A DNA stretch of 64,000 bases from Granulicella cerasi (GCF_025685575.1 NZ_JAGSYD010000001.1:251852-315851); one strand, 5' to 3'; positions 40,145-49,894 are shown, counted from the first letter of the stretch. Made by a program: numbers and translations. Notes: generated from the sequence alone by a model not told the origin.

Positions 40145-42151
40145 TTACTTCGTCGGCAACGAGGTAAACGCTCCCGACTGCGTCACCGCGCTGTAAGGCG
40201 TGACGACCGGGCTGGCTACACCGATGACCTCGGTGAGCGTGTAGGAGCTCGCCGTGCAGCCGGTGGTCGTGCATCCAGCGTTGCTCATCCACACGTTGCC
40301 GCTGCCGTCGATCGCCAGCGCATAGGGTGCGCTCGCGGTACCGCCGTAGAGCGTGCCGTGCTTGTACGCGCTGGAGGTAATGGCCGTGTAGTTCGGCGTG
40401 TTGTTGCTGCTGAGCGAAAGCTGCAGGGTGCTCAGCGAACCGTCACCGCTGTTCGCAATCCAGAGCTGGCTGCTGCTGTCGATCGCGATCGACGTCGGTG
40501 CGTTCATGCCGATCGAGTAGGCCGTGCAGTTACCCGCGCGATAGGTGCAGAGCGTCGCCGAGTTGCTCATCGTCAGCAGGTAGTCCCACTGATTGTTGTT
40601 GATGTAATAGAGTGCCAGACCGCTGGCCATGCAGTTTGTGCCGGACTGCGTGTAGAGGTTCGCGCTGCCGCTGTAGCTGCTCGTCGAGGGGCTGCCGCCG
40701 AGGTTGTACTCGCCGTAGCAGGTGTTGCTGGCATATCCGCCTGCGCCGATAAAGCCGTAGTCCGCACCCGAACCCGCGAAGCCCATGTAAGCCATAGGGG
40801 TCGATGTCCACGCCTGGTTGGTCACGCGCTTTGTGCTGGTGCCGCCCTGCAGCAGCACGTAGTTGTACGACGAGCCGCTGCTAACGCCGGAGAAGGCCAC
40901 ATCGCCGCTGTAGTCCACGAACATCGCACCGGTCGCCGAGACCGTCGTGCCATCGCCCACGGCATACTTGGTTCCTGTGCTGGTAGGCGAAAGTACCGGT
41001 GTGCCGGCGATGATGCCCGCCGAGGTGTCGTTGCCGAACACATAGGAGTTGCTGTCATTGTCGATGACAACGGTCTCCGGGTGCGTCAGCGACGTGGCGT
41101 AGGGACCGTGGAAGGTCTGGTCATCGGGATCGAAGTACGCCAGGCCATGCGCGGTTGACTTGTTCGTCGGGAACCACACACTGCCCGAAGCATCGACAGC
41201 GATCGTCGTTGCCGTACCTGGGTTTACGCCAAGGCCGAACGAGGACGAGGTGTACGAGATCGCCACTGTCCAGTCGTTGGGTGCCACCGTGAGGCCCGTG
41301 AACGGCGCAGTCGTGGTCGCGAGATTGTAGAGGCTCGACACGTTCTTATACGGGTAGAGCGCCATCATCAGCGCAGCCTGCAGCGTGTTGTACGGGCGCG
41401 TCGTAGCGCCGGTCGCGTTCGTGTAGTTGAAGAGCTTGCCGCAGTTGGTGGTCGTCTCGGTGTTCGAGGTCTGCCCCGAGGTGTTGATGCAAGCAGCGAG
41501 CGTGTTGGCGATTGAGTTGATCTTCGCTGCTTCCGTCGTCACGGTCACGCCGTTGGTCGTATGCGTAGCCACGGTCTGGCCGGTCGCCTTGTAGATCATT
41601 GCGGGAATCGTGTTGTTCATCGCCGAAACGAGGCCGGCGTTGAACGTGCCGCTCGCGCAGCTCGTGCAGGTCGCGCCGATCTGTGGCGTGGCCGAGGAAC
41701 CCAGCGACGGCGTGATGTACGGTGCCAGCGCGATCGCTGCAGCGGCCGTCGAAACTTCGTTCAGCACCAGATAGCTCGAACGTCCTGCCGTGCAAGGACC
41801 GATGACGGCCAGCAGCATGATATTCGCGTTCGTACCCGCGCCGGCGTTGCCGCTCTGGCCCGTCAGGTACATCGGCGCATTCGCGCTCGTGCAGGTGTAA
41901 GCGTTCGACGCAAAGCTGAAGTTGCCGCTGCTGTCCGTGGTCGTGCTCGCCATCTTGGTAGCGCCAGCGCCGTAGCCGCTGGTACCGACCTGCCACACCG
42001 TGATAGTGGAGTTTGCGATGGGTTGTTGGCCGCCCATGAAGACACCTTCAATGGCGGAATTACCGGTTGGCACAGCATCGTTCGAGAAGCCGCAGCCGGT
42101 AAGCAGGAGAGAGAAACCCAGGAGAAAAATCGAGAGAGCGGTACGGAACAT
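40145..42151 (-). CDS. Large lipoprotein with beta-propeller-like repeats, paralog A
   Basis: 668 residues. Lipobox LTGC near residue 19 indicates a lipidated, probably surface or periplasmic protein. Residues about 35-120 resemble a carboxypeptidase-regulatory/Ig-like strand domain (GVFMGGQQPIANSTITVWQV). From about 300 onward, repeated blocks such as TIAVDASGSVWFPTN, IAIDSSSQLWIANSG and LAIDGSGNVWMSNAG are the NHL/SMP-30-type propeller pattern. Very rich in Ser, Thr, Gly and Ala with several Cys. Closely similar along its whole length to the protein at 42589-44616. Function unknown. Confidence 0.85.
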   Translation of the reverse strand: MFRTALSIFLLGFSLLLTGCGFSNDAVPTGNSAIEGVFMGGQQPIANSTITVWQVGTSGYGAGATKMASTTTDSSGNFSFASNAYTCTSANAPMYLTGQSGNAGAGTNANIMLLAVIGPCTAGRSSYLVLNEVSTAAAAIALAPYITPSLGSSATPQIGATCTSCASGTFNAGLVSAMNNTIPAMIYKATGQTVATHTTNGVTVTTEAAKINSIANTLAACINTSGQTSNTETTTNCGKLFNYTNATGATTRPYNTLQAALMMALYPYKNVSSLYNLATTTAPFTGLTVAPNDWTVAISYTSSSFGLGVNPGTATTIAVDASGSVWFPTNKSTAHGLAYFDPDDQTFHGPYATSLTHPETVVIDNDSNSYVFGNDTSAGIIAGTPVLSPTSTGTKYAVGDGTTVSATGAMFVDYSGDVAFSGVSSGSSYNYVLLQGGTSTKRVTNQAWTSTPMAYMGFAGSGADYGFIGAGGYASNTCYGEYNLGGSPSTSSYSGSANLYTQSGTNCMASGLALYYINNNQWDYLLTMSNSATLCTYRAGNCTAYSIGMNAPTSIAIDSSSQLWIANSGDGSLSTLQLSLSSNNTPNYTAITSSAYKHGTLYGGTASAPYALAIDGSGNVWMSNAGCTTTGCTASSYTLTEVIGVASPVVTPYSAVTQSGAFTSLPTK

Positions 42152-42588
42152 GATCAGCCTTCAGTTCCCAAAACGTGCAGGGAGAAATCGTTCGCTCTGA
42201 GGCGAACTTCCTCTACGGTCGCGGAGTTTTGAGGGCTGATCTATGCAACGGACGCGCGGGCCGATCCACGTCAGTAATCAAGTGGCTAATAGCGTTCTGA
42301 CACTGGGCCAAAGCACTTCGGAGTCGCTCTGCATTGTTTTCAAGCACTTAGCAAAAGTATCTTGCCACGAAAGTAATCACATCCAATCAGCGCGCTCTGG
42401 CAAGGTAACCACGCTTTCACGCCGCTGGACACCTTCCGATAATCGTCCAGCAGCATCAAAAAAGTGACGCCACATCGTATTTCTTGAAGGAATTTATCGA
42501 TTCCACCGTAGCTCCCTCGGCTCTAGCGAGATCGGCAAAGGGTACGCGAGGGGCAGTTACGCCCTTTTGCGGACCCTTCCCCGACTGG
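42152..42588. other. Non-coding spacer between the two lipoprotein genes
   Basis: About 440 bases, visibly richer in A and T than its surroundings. No credible gene, REP-like element or terminator was found; a weak GCTGGAC/GTCCAGC hairpin lies at 42423-42450. It should contain the promoter of the gene at 40145-42151. Confidence 0.5.
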
Positions 42589-44616
42589 TTACCGGGTGGG
42601 GGAGGTGCTGAAGGCCGCGGTCGCCGCCATCGTGCTGTATGGCGTGACCACCGGCGTCGCGACTCCCACCACCTCCGTGAGCGTGTACGCGCCCGCCGAG
42701 CAGCCGGTCGTCGTGCAGCCCGCGTTGCTCATCCAGACGTTGCCGCTGGCGTCGATCGCCACGGAATACGGGGTGGTTGCCGTCCCGCCGTAACTTTTTC
42801 CATGCTGGTAGGAGCTCGAGGTCACGGCGGAGTACGTCGTCTGGTTGCTGCTGCTCAGCGACATCTGCAACACGCTCAGCGAGGCGTCGCCGCTGTTCGC
42901 AATCCAGAGACGATTGCTGCCGTCCACGGCCACTCCCATCGGAGCATTCAGCCCGATGTTGTACGACGCGCAACCCCCGGTGCGATAGCTGCAGATCATG
43001 TTGGCGGAGCTCGACGACGAGAGATAGTCGTACGAACTGGCACTGTTGTAGAGCAGCGCAACACCACCTGAAGAGCAGCTGCCGAAGAGCACCGAATACG
43101 TCATCGCCAGGCTTGAGACGACACTCCCCAGGTTCAAGGGGCTGCCGCCGATGATGTATTGCAGGTAGCAGTTCCCGATCAGCCCCAGCAGACTCGTACC
43201 CGAGCCGGTGCCGACGACCCAGCCGTAATCTGCGATGCTGCCCGCGAAGCCGATCGTGGACGTGGGCGTGACGCTGAAGGCCGAAGTACTCGCGCGCTGC
43301 ATCGACGATCCTCCCGCGAGCATGACGTAGTTGTACGCCGCGCTGCTATTCACGCCGGAGACCGACACGTTCCCGCCGTTGTCGACAAAGAGCGGGCCCG
43401 TCGCGGAGATCGAAGTGCTGTCGCCGACGCCATAGCTCGTGCCCGCACCCGGCGAGTCCACCGGTGTGCTGGCGATGCGTGCAGCGCTGCCGTCGTTCGC
43501 AAAGACGCTCGCCGTGCTCTTGTTGTCCACCGCCACATACTGCGGATGCGTGGCGGCCGTGGCGTACGGCCCGTGAAAGCTCTGGCTCGACGGATCGAAG
43601 TAGCCGACGCCATGGGCGGAGCTCTTGTTCGTCGGGAACCACACGCTGCCATAAGCATCGACGCTGATCGACGAGCTCGTGCCCGCATCAACGCCCAGCC
43701 CGAAGGCCGTCGAGGCGTAGCCGATCGCGACCGTCCAATCATTCGGTGTGGAGCTCAGACCCACGAACGGGGCCGTGGTGGTCGCGAGGTTATACAGGTT
43801 CGTCACGTTGTTGTACGGATAGCGCGCCATCATCAGCGCAGCCTGCCAGGTGTTGTAGGGCCGGGTCGAGGCGCTCGTCGCGTTCGTGTAGCTGAAGAGC
43901 TTGCCGCAGTTAGTCCTCGTCTCGGTCGTCGAAGTCTGCCCGCTCGAGTTCACACACGCGGCCAGCGTGTTGGCGATCGAGTTGATCTTCGCTGCCTCGG
44001 TCGTCACCGTGAGGCTGCCGACAGTGTGAGTAGCCACAGTCTGGCCCGTCGCCGGATAGATCAGCGCAGGGATCGTCTCGTTCATCGCAGCGACCAGGCC
44101 GGCGTTGAAGACACCGCTGGCGCAGCCCGAGCAGGTCGCGCCGATGAGAGGCGTGGCGCCGGAGCCCAGCGCGGTGCTCGCAAACGGAGCAAGCGCAACC
44201 GCCGCAGCCGCCGTAGAGACCTCATTCACCACGAAGTAGCTCGACCGCGCCGCTGTGCACGGACCGATCACCGCAAGGATCATCTCGTTCACGTTCGTGC
44301 CAGCGCCTGCGTCTCCGCCCTGGCTGGTGATGTACATCGGCGCGTTGTCACTGGTGCAGGTATACGCGTTGGCCGCGAAGCTGAAGCTGCCGGTGCTGTC
44401 GGTCGTTGTGGTCGCCATCTTAGTGGCGCCCGCTCCGTAGCCGCTGGTACCCACCTGCCAGACCGCAATGGTCGCGCCAGTGATCGGCTGCTGGCCGCCC
44501 ATGACGCGCCCCTCAAAGGGCATATTGGCTGACGCTACCGGGTCGCTCGAAAACCCGCATCCGGACAAGACAGACACGGCGATCCCGAGCAGAAAAAGTG
44601 GAAGAGAACGCAACAT
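42589..44616 (-). CDS. Large lipoprotein with beta-propeller-like repeats, paralog B
   Basis: 675 residues from the ATG at 44616 (AAGGTGG just upstream). Lipobox LSGC. Same domain order as paralog A: GRVMGGQQPITGATIAVWQV, a Cys-containing helical middle (GATCSGCASGVFNAGLVAAM), then propeller-like strips ISVDAYGSVWFPTN, VAVDGSNRLWIANSG and VAIDASGNVWMSNAG. The pair is a tandem duplication, diverged over the whole length but with the repeat strips strongly kept. The frame is open 75 bases further upstream without a signal-peptide-like start. Confidence 0.85.
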   Translation of the reverse strand: MLRSLPLFLLGIAVSVLSGCGFSSDPVASANMPFEGRVMGGQQPITGATIAVWQVGTSGYGAGATKMATTTTDSTGSFSFAANAYTCTSDNAPMYITSQGGDAGAGTNVNEMILAVIGPCTAARSSYFVVNEVSTAAAAVALAPFASTALGSGATPLIGATCSGCASGVFNAGLVAAMNETIPALIYPATGQTVATHTVGSLTVTTEAAKINSIANTLAACVNSSGQTSTTETRTNCGKLFSYTNATSASTRPYNTWQAALMMARYPYNNVTNLYNLATTTAPFVGLSSTPNDWTVAIGYASTAFGLGVDAGTSSSISVDAYGSVWFPTNKSSAHGVGYFDPSSQSFHGPYATAATHPQYVAVDNKSTASVFANDGSAARIASTPVDSPGAGTSYGVGDSTSISATGPLFVDNGGNVSVSGVNSSAAYNYVMLAGGSSMQRASTSAFSVTPTSTIGFAGSIADYGWVVGTGSGTSLLGLIGNCYLQYIIGGSPLNLGSVVSSLAMTYSVLFGSCSSGGVALLYNSASSYDYLSSSSSANMICSYRTGGCASYNIGLNAPMGVAVDGSNRLWIANSGDASLSVLQMSLSSSNQTTYSAVTSSSYQHGKSYGGTATTPYSVAIDASGNVWMSNAGCTTTGCSAGAYTLTEVVGVATPVVTPYSTMAATAAFSTSPTR

Positions 44617-44953
44617 GGTTCCCACCTTCCTGCGAGATATGAGATTGTTCGGGGGGCCCTGTGAGAACCACTCTCTCGCACACCGACACATCCGCGATAT
44701 AGCTACTCCGCACCATGGCGGGAACTATCGGTAACCACCGCGCAGGCTTGGAAGCTATTGATTTGTCAGGTTTTGTAAGGAAGTGTCGTGCCCATAACGG
44801 GAACGCAAAGGGTCAATGCAACGAGGAATGACGCGCGCGGCAGGGTTATCTGCGGACGGGGCGCGAGTTAGTGGATTTTGCCACCAAAATGAAAAATCCG
44901 CCCGGAAGTGTGGGCGGATCAAACAGGAATCATGTCGTGATACAGCCAAGTAA
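44617..44953. other. Spacer upstream of lipoprotein B and downstream of rlmI
   Basis: About 340 bases with no gene. It contains the rlmI terminator (listed separately) and should hold the promoter of lipoprotein B; no strong -35/-10 pair is evident. Confidence 0.5.
44891..44919 (-). terminator. Rho-independent terminator after the RlmI-like gene
   Basis: ATCCGCCC/GGGCGGAT stem with an 8-base loop and a following TTTT on the minus strand; 35 bases past the stop. Confidence 0.82.
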
Positions 44954-46258
44954 CTAGCTGACGCGCAAAATGAGTGACTTAAGATAAACCGACTCCGGAT
45001 GAGAAAGTACTTCCGGATGATCTGGGGCCGCTCCACGCACCTCGAGTATCTGTACACGCCGACGAGCGTCCGCCGCAGCGGCCGTCACGGTCGCTACAAA
45101 GTCCTGCAGAGAGACGTGGTGCGAGCAGGAGTTCGTGATCAGCGTGCCGCCCGCGTTGAGCAGGCGCATGGCGCGCAGGTTCAGCTCCTTGTAGCCACGC
45201 ATCGCACCTTCGGCAGCTCGCTTGCTCTTCGCAAACGCCGGAGGATCCAGCACGATCGCGTCAAAACCCGTATCGACATCCAGCGGAAGCTGCGGGTTCT
45301 TGGGATCCGGGCGGTTATGCGCGATGTCAAAGGCGCGCAGCAGCTCGAACGCATCGGCCTCGATCCAGTCCACGCGGCCGGTCAGCTCCGGGTTGATGGA
45401 GAGGTTCCAGTCCGCCGTTTCCAGCGCCGCAAGCGACTGATCGACACCGGTCACGCGCTCGCAGACCGTGGCCAGATGCAGCGCAAAGCCGCCGTGATAC
45501 GTGCAGACATCAAGAGCGCGTGTCGTCTTGCCGCTGGCTTTTACGCGAGCAGCAGCAGCCGCGTAATTCAAGCGCTGGTCGAGAAAAGCGCCGGTCTTCT
45601 GTGAAGCTGCGATCGAGTAGTGGAAGTTCAGGCCGTTCAGCACGAACTTCGTCGCGTTCGGCTTGTCCTCGGCGTTGGTATAGAGCAGGCCTTCGTTCGG
45701 CGGGTCGCTCAACTGCTCGAGCTCGCGGATCTTCGGGTCAGGCCGCTCCCAGATGGTGAGCGTGGAGCCGTCGACCTCGAGATGGCGGCGCAGCGCGGCG
45801 ACGACGACCGCGCGGACATCATCCTGCGCGGTGCCCTGCGTCAACAACTGCAGCAGAACGAGATCGTTATAGCGGTCGGCGATGATGCCGGGCGTGTCGT
45901 CGGCCTCAGAAAACAGCAGGCGCTGCGCGTTGGTCGCATCGCTCATCGGAGCGTCCTGCGCGCGGCGCGCAAAGGCCGCATCGATACGCTCGCTCAGCTC
46001 GTCGAGATATTGCTCCCGCGAGATCGGCTCTGCCGCGTGCGAGACGAGACGACCAATAATCTGCGAGGTGGAGGAGAAAAGGGCGGTGCCGAGCGGCGCC
46101 TGGCGCGCATCGACGACCTGTACCAGGGAGCCCGGACGGGGTGCCTCTTCAGGCAGCGTAGCGTCCGAGCGGTACATCCAAAGGTGCCCCGCGCGCAGTC
46201 GGTCTGCGGCGCGGCGCGTGATTTTCAGTTGCGGAAGGGAAACGGTTTCAATACTCAC
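44954..46258 (-). CDS. RlmI-like 23S rRNA cytosine-C5 methyltransferase
   Basis: SAM-dependent methyltransferase of 434 residues. The N-terminal 80 residues are a PUA RNA-binding domain (RLRAGHLWMYRSDA). The RlmI-type central domain (FSEADDTPGIIADRYND) precedes the Rossmann core with motif I ALDVCTYHGGFALHLA, motif IV DAIVLDPPAFAKSK and motif VI-like TLITNSCSHHVS carrying the catalytic Cys. Complete and of normal family length. Target assignment (C1962 in E. coli numbering) is by family only. Confidence 0.92.
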   Translation of the reverse strand: MSIETVSLPQLKITRRAADRLRAGHLWMYRSDATLPEEAPRPGSLVQVVDARQAPLGTALFSSTSQIIGRLVSHAAEPISREQYLDELSERIDAAFARRAQDAPMSDATNAQRLLFSEADDTPGIIADRYNDLVLLQLLTQGTAQDDVRAVVVAALRRHLEVDGSTLTIWERPDPKIRELEQLSDPPNEGLLYTNAEDKPNATKFVLNGLNFHYSIAASQKTGAFLDQRLNYAAAAARVKASGKTTRALDVCTYHGGFALHLATVCERVTGVDQSLAALETADWNLSINPELTGRVDWIEADAFELLRAFDIAHNRPDPKNPQLPLDVDTGFDAIVLDPPAFAKSKRAAEGAMRGYKELNLRAMRLLNAGGTLITNSCSHHVSLQDFVATVTAAAADARRRVQILEVRGAAPDHPEVLSHPESVYLKSLILRVS

Positions 46259-46465
46259 TGGCCATTCCAGTGTACCGGCCAGCGAGCACGCACTAGCGGT
46301 TCTTTTGCTGTGCGGCCACCTTGTTGCAACGCTCGGTCATGGCGCGCGCGACGGTGGTTGAAACGGTGACCGGGGGCATCTTCAGAAGGCCTGAAGCGAT
46401 AAGTCGGGGGGATTGCGTAAAGAAAGCCATACAAAAACCTCAGCGAAAGGTGGAATGGGGGCCCG

Positions 46466-46488
46466 AACGCCTATGTTGGCGTTTTTGT
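46466..46488 (+). terminator. Terminator-like hairpin with T-run
   Basis: AACGCC, TATGTT loop, GGCGTTTTTG on the plus strand; no gene on this strand ends here. Confidence 0.45.
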
Positions 46489-46670
46489 TACGCAATGATA
46501 GAAAGCCCCACTCGTGCTCGTCCGGCTGACTTGCTTGCAGGCTAGAAACCGTACTTATCCAGCTGTATAGAAGACGCAGTGGATGCGCTGCTGGATGTCC
46601 TTTTTTGAGAAACTTTCGGTAACCGAAATAAGTGGGTACTCGCGTAATCCATGCCATCCACGAGCAAAAC

Positions 46671-46700
46671 GAAAGGGACACCCGCTTCGGATGTCCCTTT
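46671..46700 (-). terminator. Probable terminator after prfA
   Basis: AAAGGGACA / TGTCCCTTT stem with an 11-base loop, 24 bases past the prfA stop; followed by CGTTTTGC on the minus strand. Confidence 0.7.
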
Positions 46701-46723
46701 TGCTGTTTCGTTTTCTGCGACCT

Positions 46724-47788
46724 TTATGCGGCGCTTTCGGCCTTCAAACGCTCGGCCGTATCGTGCGCAATGAGCGCGTCGACCGTCGGCTGCAGCAGGC
46801 CTTCCATCACCATGGCGAGCTGATGATTGGTCAGACCGATGCGGTGATCGGTGAGGCGGTTCTGCGGGAAGTTATAGGTGCGAATCTTCTCCGAGCGGTC
46901 GCCCGAGCCGACCTGCGACTTACGCGCCGCGGCCTGAATCTGGTGCAGACGCTCCTGCTCGACCTCATAGAGGCGGGCACGGAGTACGCGCATTGCCTTT
47001 TCGCGGTTCTTGATCTGCGACTTTTCATCCTGGCAGCTTACGACCGTGTTCGTCGGCAGATGCGTGATGCGGATCGCCGAGTAGGTCGTGTTTACCGACT
47101 GTCCGCCGGGGCCCGACGAGCAGAAGGTATCGACGCGCAGGTCCTTGTTTTCAATCTTGATGTCGACTTCTTCGGCTTCCGGCAGCACGGCAACGGTGAT
47201 CGCCGAGGTGTGCACGCGGCCCTGCGTTTCTGTGGCCGGAACGCGCTGCACGCGGTGTACGCCCGACTCATACTTCATCTGCGAGTAGACCTTGTCGCCT
47301 TCGAAGATGGCCGTGACTTCCTTCAGGCCACCCACGTCGCTCGGCGATTCGGAGAGCACTTCCACCTTCCAGCGGTGCTGTTCGGCGAAGCGAAGGTACA
47401 TGCGGAAGACCTCTGCGGCAAAGAGCGAAGCCTCATCGCCGCCGGTGCCGGCGCGGACTTCGATGACGATGTTCTTGTCGTCATTCGGGTCCTTGGGCAG
47501 CAGCAGCACCTTCAGCTCTTCTTCCACGATGGGCAGCTTCGGCTCGAGCTCGGCGAGTTCCATCTCGGCCATCTCGCGCATGTCGGCGTCTTCAAGCATC
47601 GCCTTCGCGTCTTCAATGGCCTGCTTCACGCGGCGGAACTCGCGGAACTTCTCGACGGTGGGTTCTAGATCGCGGTGCTGCTTGGCGGTCTGCTGAAACT
47701 TCTTCTGGTCAGAAAGCAGAGCGGGGTCGCCGAGCTGGCGGCCGAGGTCTTCGTAGCGTTCTTCGAGTTGATCAAGCTTGTCAAACAT
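46724..47788 (-). CDS. prfA: Peptide chain release factor 1
   Basis: Recognises UAA/UAG stop codons; 354 residues from ATG 47788. The stop-codon-reading tripeptide is PAT in [10 protein letters not shown], which marks RF1 rather than RF2, and the peptidyl-hydrolysis motif is GGQ in [15 protein letters not shown], the target of the PrmC encoded at 22784. The frame opens a further 33 codons upstream, but that part is unconserved. No strong Shine-Dalgarno sequence. Confidence 0.97.
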   Translation of the reverse strand: MFDKLDQLEERYEDLGRQLGDPALLSDQKKFQQTAKQHRDLEPTVEKFREFRRVKQAIEDAKAMLEDADMREMAEMELAELEPKLPIVEEELKVLLLPKDPNDDKNIVIEVRAGTGGDEASLFAAEVFRMYLRFAEQHRWKVEVLSESPSDVGGLKEVTAIFEGDKVYSQMKYESGVHRVQRVPATETQGRVHTSAITVAVLPEAEEVDIKIENKDLRVDTFCSSGPGGQSVNTTYSAIRITHLPTNTVVSCQDEKSQIKNREKAMRVLRARLYEVEQERLHQIQAAARKSQVGSGDRSEKIRTYNFPQNRLTDHRIGLTNHQLAMVMEGLLQPTVDALIAHDTAERLKAESAA

Positions 47789-47991
47789 TTTGGAGGGTCC
47801 AGGTTCCAGGGCCCAAGGCCCAGGGATTTTTGTACTGCAGATTGGAAAGAAAGAGGGGTGCGCGCAGGGTTGAGCGCAGCTAGGCAAAATCGCGGCGCAG
47901 AGCCACGAGGGAGAGGATCACCGGATTTGCCGTGCGCAAACGCATCACTCCTTTGATGGTAACGCGTCTGCCGAGGATTCAGACGACGATC

Positions 47992-48035
47992 GGGTGCCCG
48001 CCGGTCTCGATTTTCGAGACGCGATGGTGCAGCAT
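47992..48035 (+). repeat. REP-like palindrome, class 1 (degenerate)
   Basis: GGGTGCCCGCCGGTCTCG, TTTT, CGAGACGCGATGGTGCAGCAT. Confidence 0.6.
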
Positions 48036-48062
48036 GCATCGTGTAACCGGAATGGCTCGCGC

Positions 48063-48452
48063 CTACCGCGTTTCCGCAGGACACCCCTGCACGGAGTTGC
48101 CGACGGAGCGTACAGAGAAGCTCGGGCTATCACCATTGGGCAAGCGGAGCACGTAGTTATCTGCCGCGTCGTAGTCCTTTTCGCGCTTGTCACGCTCCAC
48201 TTGGAATGCCTTGTAGTCTCCGGGCTTCAGCAGGAGGAAGCCCGTGGAATACCCGGACCATTCCTCACACTGTCCGCCCACGAGCACCACCAGGCGCATT
48301 TCGATGCGCGTGTGATCGCTAACGAGAGTGGACCCCAACACGTGCACCGGGAGGTTATAGCTTGCGGGGTTCTTCTTGTCCGGGCCGGAGCCATACGCAA
48401 GCAGTGGAGCGGCGAACATCAGCGTAGGGAGAATGGAGCTCAGCATCTTCAT
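48063..48452 (-). CDS. Small secreted protein of unknown function, paralog 1
   Basis: 129 residues with a signal peptide (MKMLSSILPTLMFAAPLLAYG). The mature domain of about 105 residues is mostly beta strands, with GPDKKNPASYNLPVHVLGST, the acidic/aromatic GYSTGFLLLKPGDYKAFQVE and NYVLRLPNGDSPSFSVRSVG. It has two Cys (CEEW and GCPAE) that may form a disulfide. Clearly related to the protein at 48594-48977. No function can be named. Confidence 0.75.
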   Translation of the reverse strand: MKMLSSILPTLMFAAPLLAYGSGPDKKNPASYNLPVHVLGSTLVSDHTRIEMRLVVLVGGQCEEWSGYSTGFLLLKPGDYKAFQVERDKREKDYDAADNYVLRLPNGDSPSFSVRSVGNSVQGCPAETR

Positions 48453-48522
48453 GCAGACACAGACGCACGCGCGCTCGAAGAGTCGCGCGTGCGCGTGAAG
48501 ATTTCAAACCAGACCATGACCC

Positions 48523-48563
48523 GGGTGCCCCAGGTCTCGCTCCTGAGACCTGGTTCGCGGGAT
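48523..48563 (+). repeat. REP-like palindrome, class 1
   Basis: GGGTGCCCCAGGTCTCG, CTCCT, GAGACCTGG, TTCGCGGGAT. It lies between the two paralogous secreted-protein genes. Confidence 0.8.
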
Positions 48564-48593
48564 GCTCAAGACGATTTGAGTCTACCGATGGAT

Positions 48594-48977
48594 CTAGCGT
48601 TCGACCGGCGCCGGTACCGACTCACCGATGGCCGTGACGAAGAACATCTCGTTCGAGCCATCCGGCAGCAGGATGCGGTAACGCTGGCCTGCGTCGTAGG
48701 GCTTGCCCGACTTCGCGCGCTCCAGCGGAAACGCCTTGTACTCACCGAGCTTCAGCAGCTTGGAGCCGTTGCCGACCCACACCTGACGGTCGCCGTTGAC
48801 GACCACGATCAGACGCTCGATGAAGTTGTTGCGGTAATCGACGGCCGAGCCGACGACGTTGATGGAAGTGGTGTAGCTGGCGGGGTCACGCTTGTCTGGG
48901 TCAGCAGCCCGGGCAATGCTCGAAACCGGCAGCAGGAGGAAGAAGCAAAGAACTGGAAAAACGCGAAAGGACTTCAA
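48594..48977 (-). CDS. Small secreted protein of unknown function, paralog 2
   Basis: 127 residues with a signal peptide (RVFPVLCFFLLLPVSSIARA). It shares with paralog 1 the start DPDKRDPASY, the LKLGEYKAFPLERAKSGKPYD strip (quoted in part as LKLGEYKAFPLE) and the RYRILLPDGSNEMFFV end, so it is a tandem duplicate. It lacks the Cys of paralog 1. Function unknown. Confidence 0.75.
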   Translation of the reverse strand: MKSFRVFPVLCFFLLLPVSSIARAADPDKRDPASYTTSINVVGSAVDYRNNFIERLIVVVNGDRQVWVGNGSKLLKLGEYKAFPLERAKSGKPYDAGQRYRILLPDGSNEMFFVTAIGESVPAPVER

Positions 48978-49081
48978 AGAAACACTCCTTCTAGGGAGCT
49001 TTTATTTTTTGTATGGAGCTCAACGAGGGTTGACTACAAAGGTACCCGCAGTTTCGCGCAGATTCAACAGTACTTTTGGCC

Positions 49082-49894
49082 TTATCGCGGCTTCAGCGGA
49101 GCCGGTGAATTTTCCTCGGGAACTTCTTCACCGGGCAGAAGCCGAATGCTCGTGGTGAAGAGCTTGCACTCGGTAAACTTCACGTCTTCGCGCAGCGTGT
49201 CCTTGCCTTCAACACGCTCGCTTTCGAGCCGCTGCGCGAGACGATAGCTCTTTTCGCCCAGCTGCACTGTACCCATATCGACCGCTGCAAACGGCACGGG
49301 CCAGTCCTCGGACTCCACCGGAGGAATCGCGCGCTCGACATGCATGACCTGACCGGCGTCATCGAAAACAATGAGGCCTTCCGTGCCGGGAAAGTTGCCG
49401 CAAGCCAGGTTGAACGGTCGCCGCGAATGAAACACGATGCGGTGTGCGTCCCTGGGGTCGAGTTCGTAGTGATAGCAGGGCTGATACTGCGCGGAGCCGT
49501 AGGTGAGTACGCGCGTGAACGCATCATGCACGTTGTACGGCAGCGACGAATGCTTGTTCGCGGGCTTGCCGTTCACCGTGACGAGGTTCTGCGTCTCTTC
49601 GATGCGGCCATCGGGCAAGCGGACGGCACGAATGGTCGCGGTGAAGGCGACCTCCTTGCGGACCTCGTCGTTTCGCAGCACCTGCGAGACGCCTTCTTCC
49701 TTGCAGGTGAAGCTGGGCAAGTCAGCACGGAGCGCATGAGCCTGGTCGGCAACCTGCTGTAAGCGCGTGGCAAGGGGCTGGTCGTACAGCTCCGGTTGAG
49801 GCAGGTGCGCGAGTTGCTCGGCGGTCGGGGTCGTCTCCTGCGCAGAGGCAGCGAGCGTGCAAGCGAAGAGAGCCAGAGGAAGAAGTGCGCGCAT
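49082..49894 (-). CDS. Secreted protein of unknown function
   Basis: 270 residues with a signal peptide (MRALLPLALFACTLAASA). The mature protein has a helical start (LATRLQQVADQAHALRADLP), then TCKEEGVSQVLRN and many beta strands (HRIVFHSRRPFNLACGNFP, GLIVFDDAGQVMHVE), with four Cys. The ending EVPEENSPAPLKPR is Pro-rich. The style matches acidobacterial secreted proteins with half-barrel folds; no function is claimed. Confidence 0.7.
   Translation of the reverse strand: MRALLPLALFACTLAASAQETTPTAEQLAHLPQPELYDQPLATRLQQVADQAHALRADLPSFTCKEEGVSQVLRNDEVRKEVAFTATIRAVRLPDGRIEETQNLVTVNGKPANKHSSLPYNVHDAFTRVLTYGSAQYQPCYHYELDPRDAHRIVFHSRRPFNLACGNFPGTEGLIVFDDAGQVMHVERAIPPVESEDWPVPFAAVDMGTVQLGEKSYRLAQRLESERVEGKDTLREDVKFTECKLFTTSIRLLPGEEVPEENSPAPLKPR

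Larger units (their letters stand above)
46259..46723. other. Gene-free region between prfA and rlmI
   Basis: About 465 bases. A minus-strand open frame of 99 codons exists but lacks coding character. Two hairpins are visible: an AACGCC/GGCGTT stem followed by TTTTG on the plus strand at 46466-46488, and the palindrome TTCGGTAACCGAA at 46613-46625. A short untranslated RNA ending at the first hairpin is possible but unsupported. Confidence 0.5.

Noticed and set aside
40358..41158. Plus-strand frames across lipoprotein genes A and B (also 43159-44532)
   Set aside because: Arg/Ala/Val/Gly-rich antisense shadows; the minus-strand genes have a lipobox and repeated domain strips.
46613..46625. 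TTCGGTAACCGAA palindrome as an operator
   Set aside because: Single short palindrome with no promoter or regulator nearby; could be chance.
46382..46681. Minus-strand frame of 99 codons downstream of prfA
   Set aside because: It includes the prfA terminator arm, has no Shine-Dalgarno sequence and biased, unconserved-looking sequence.
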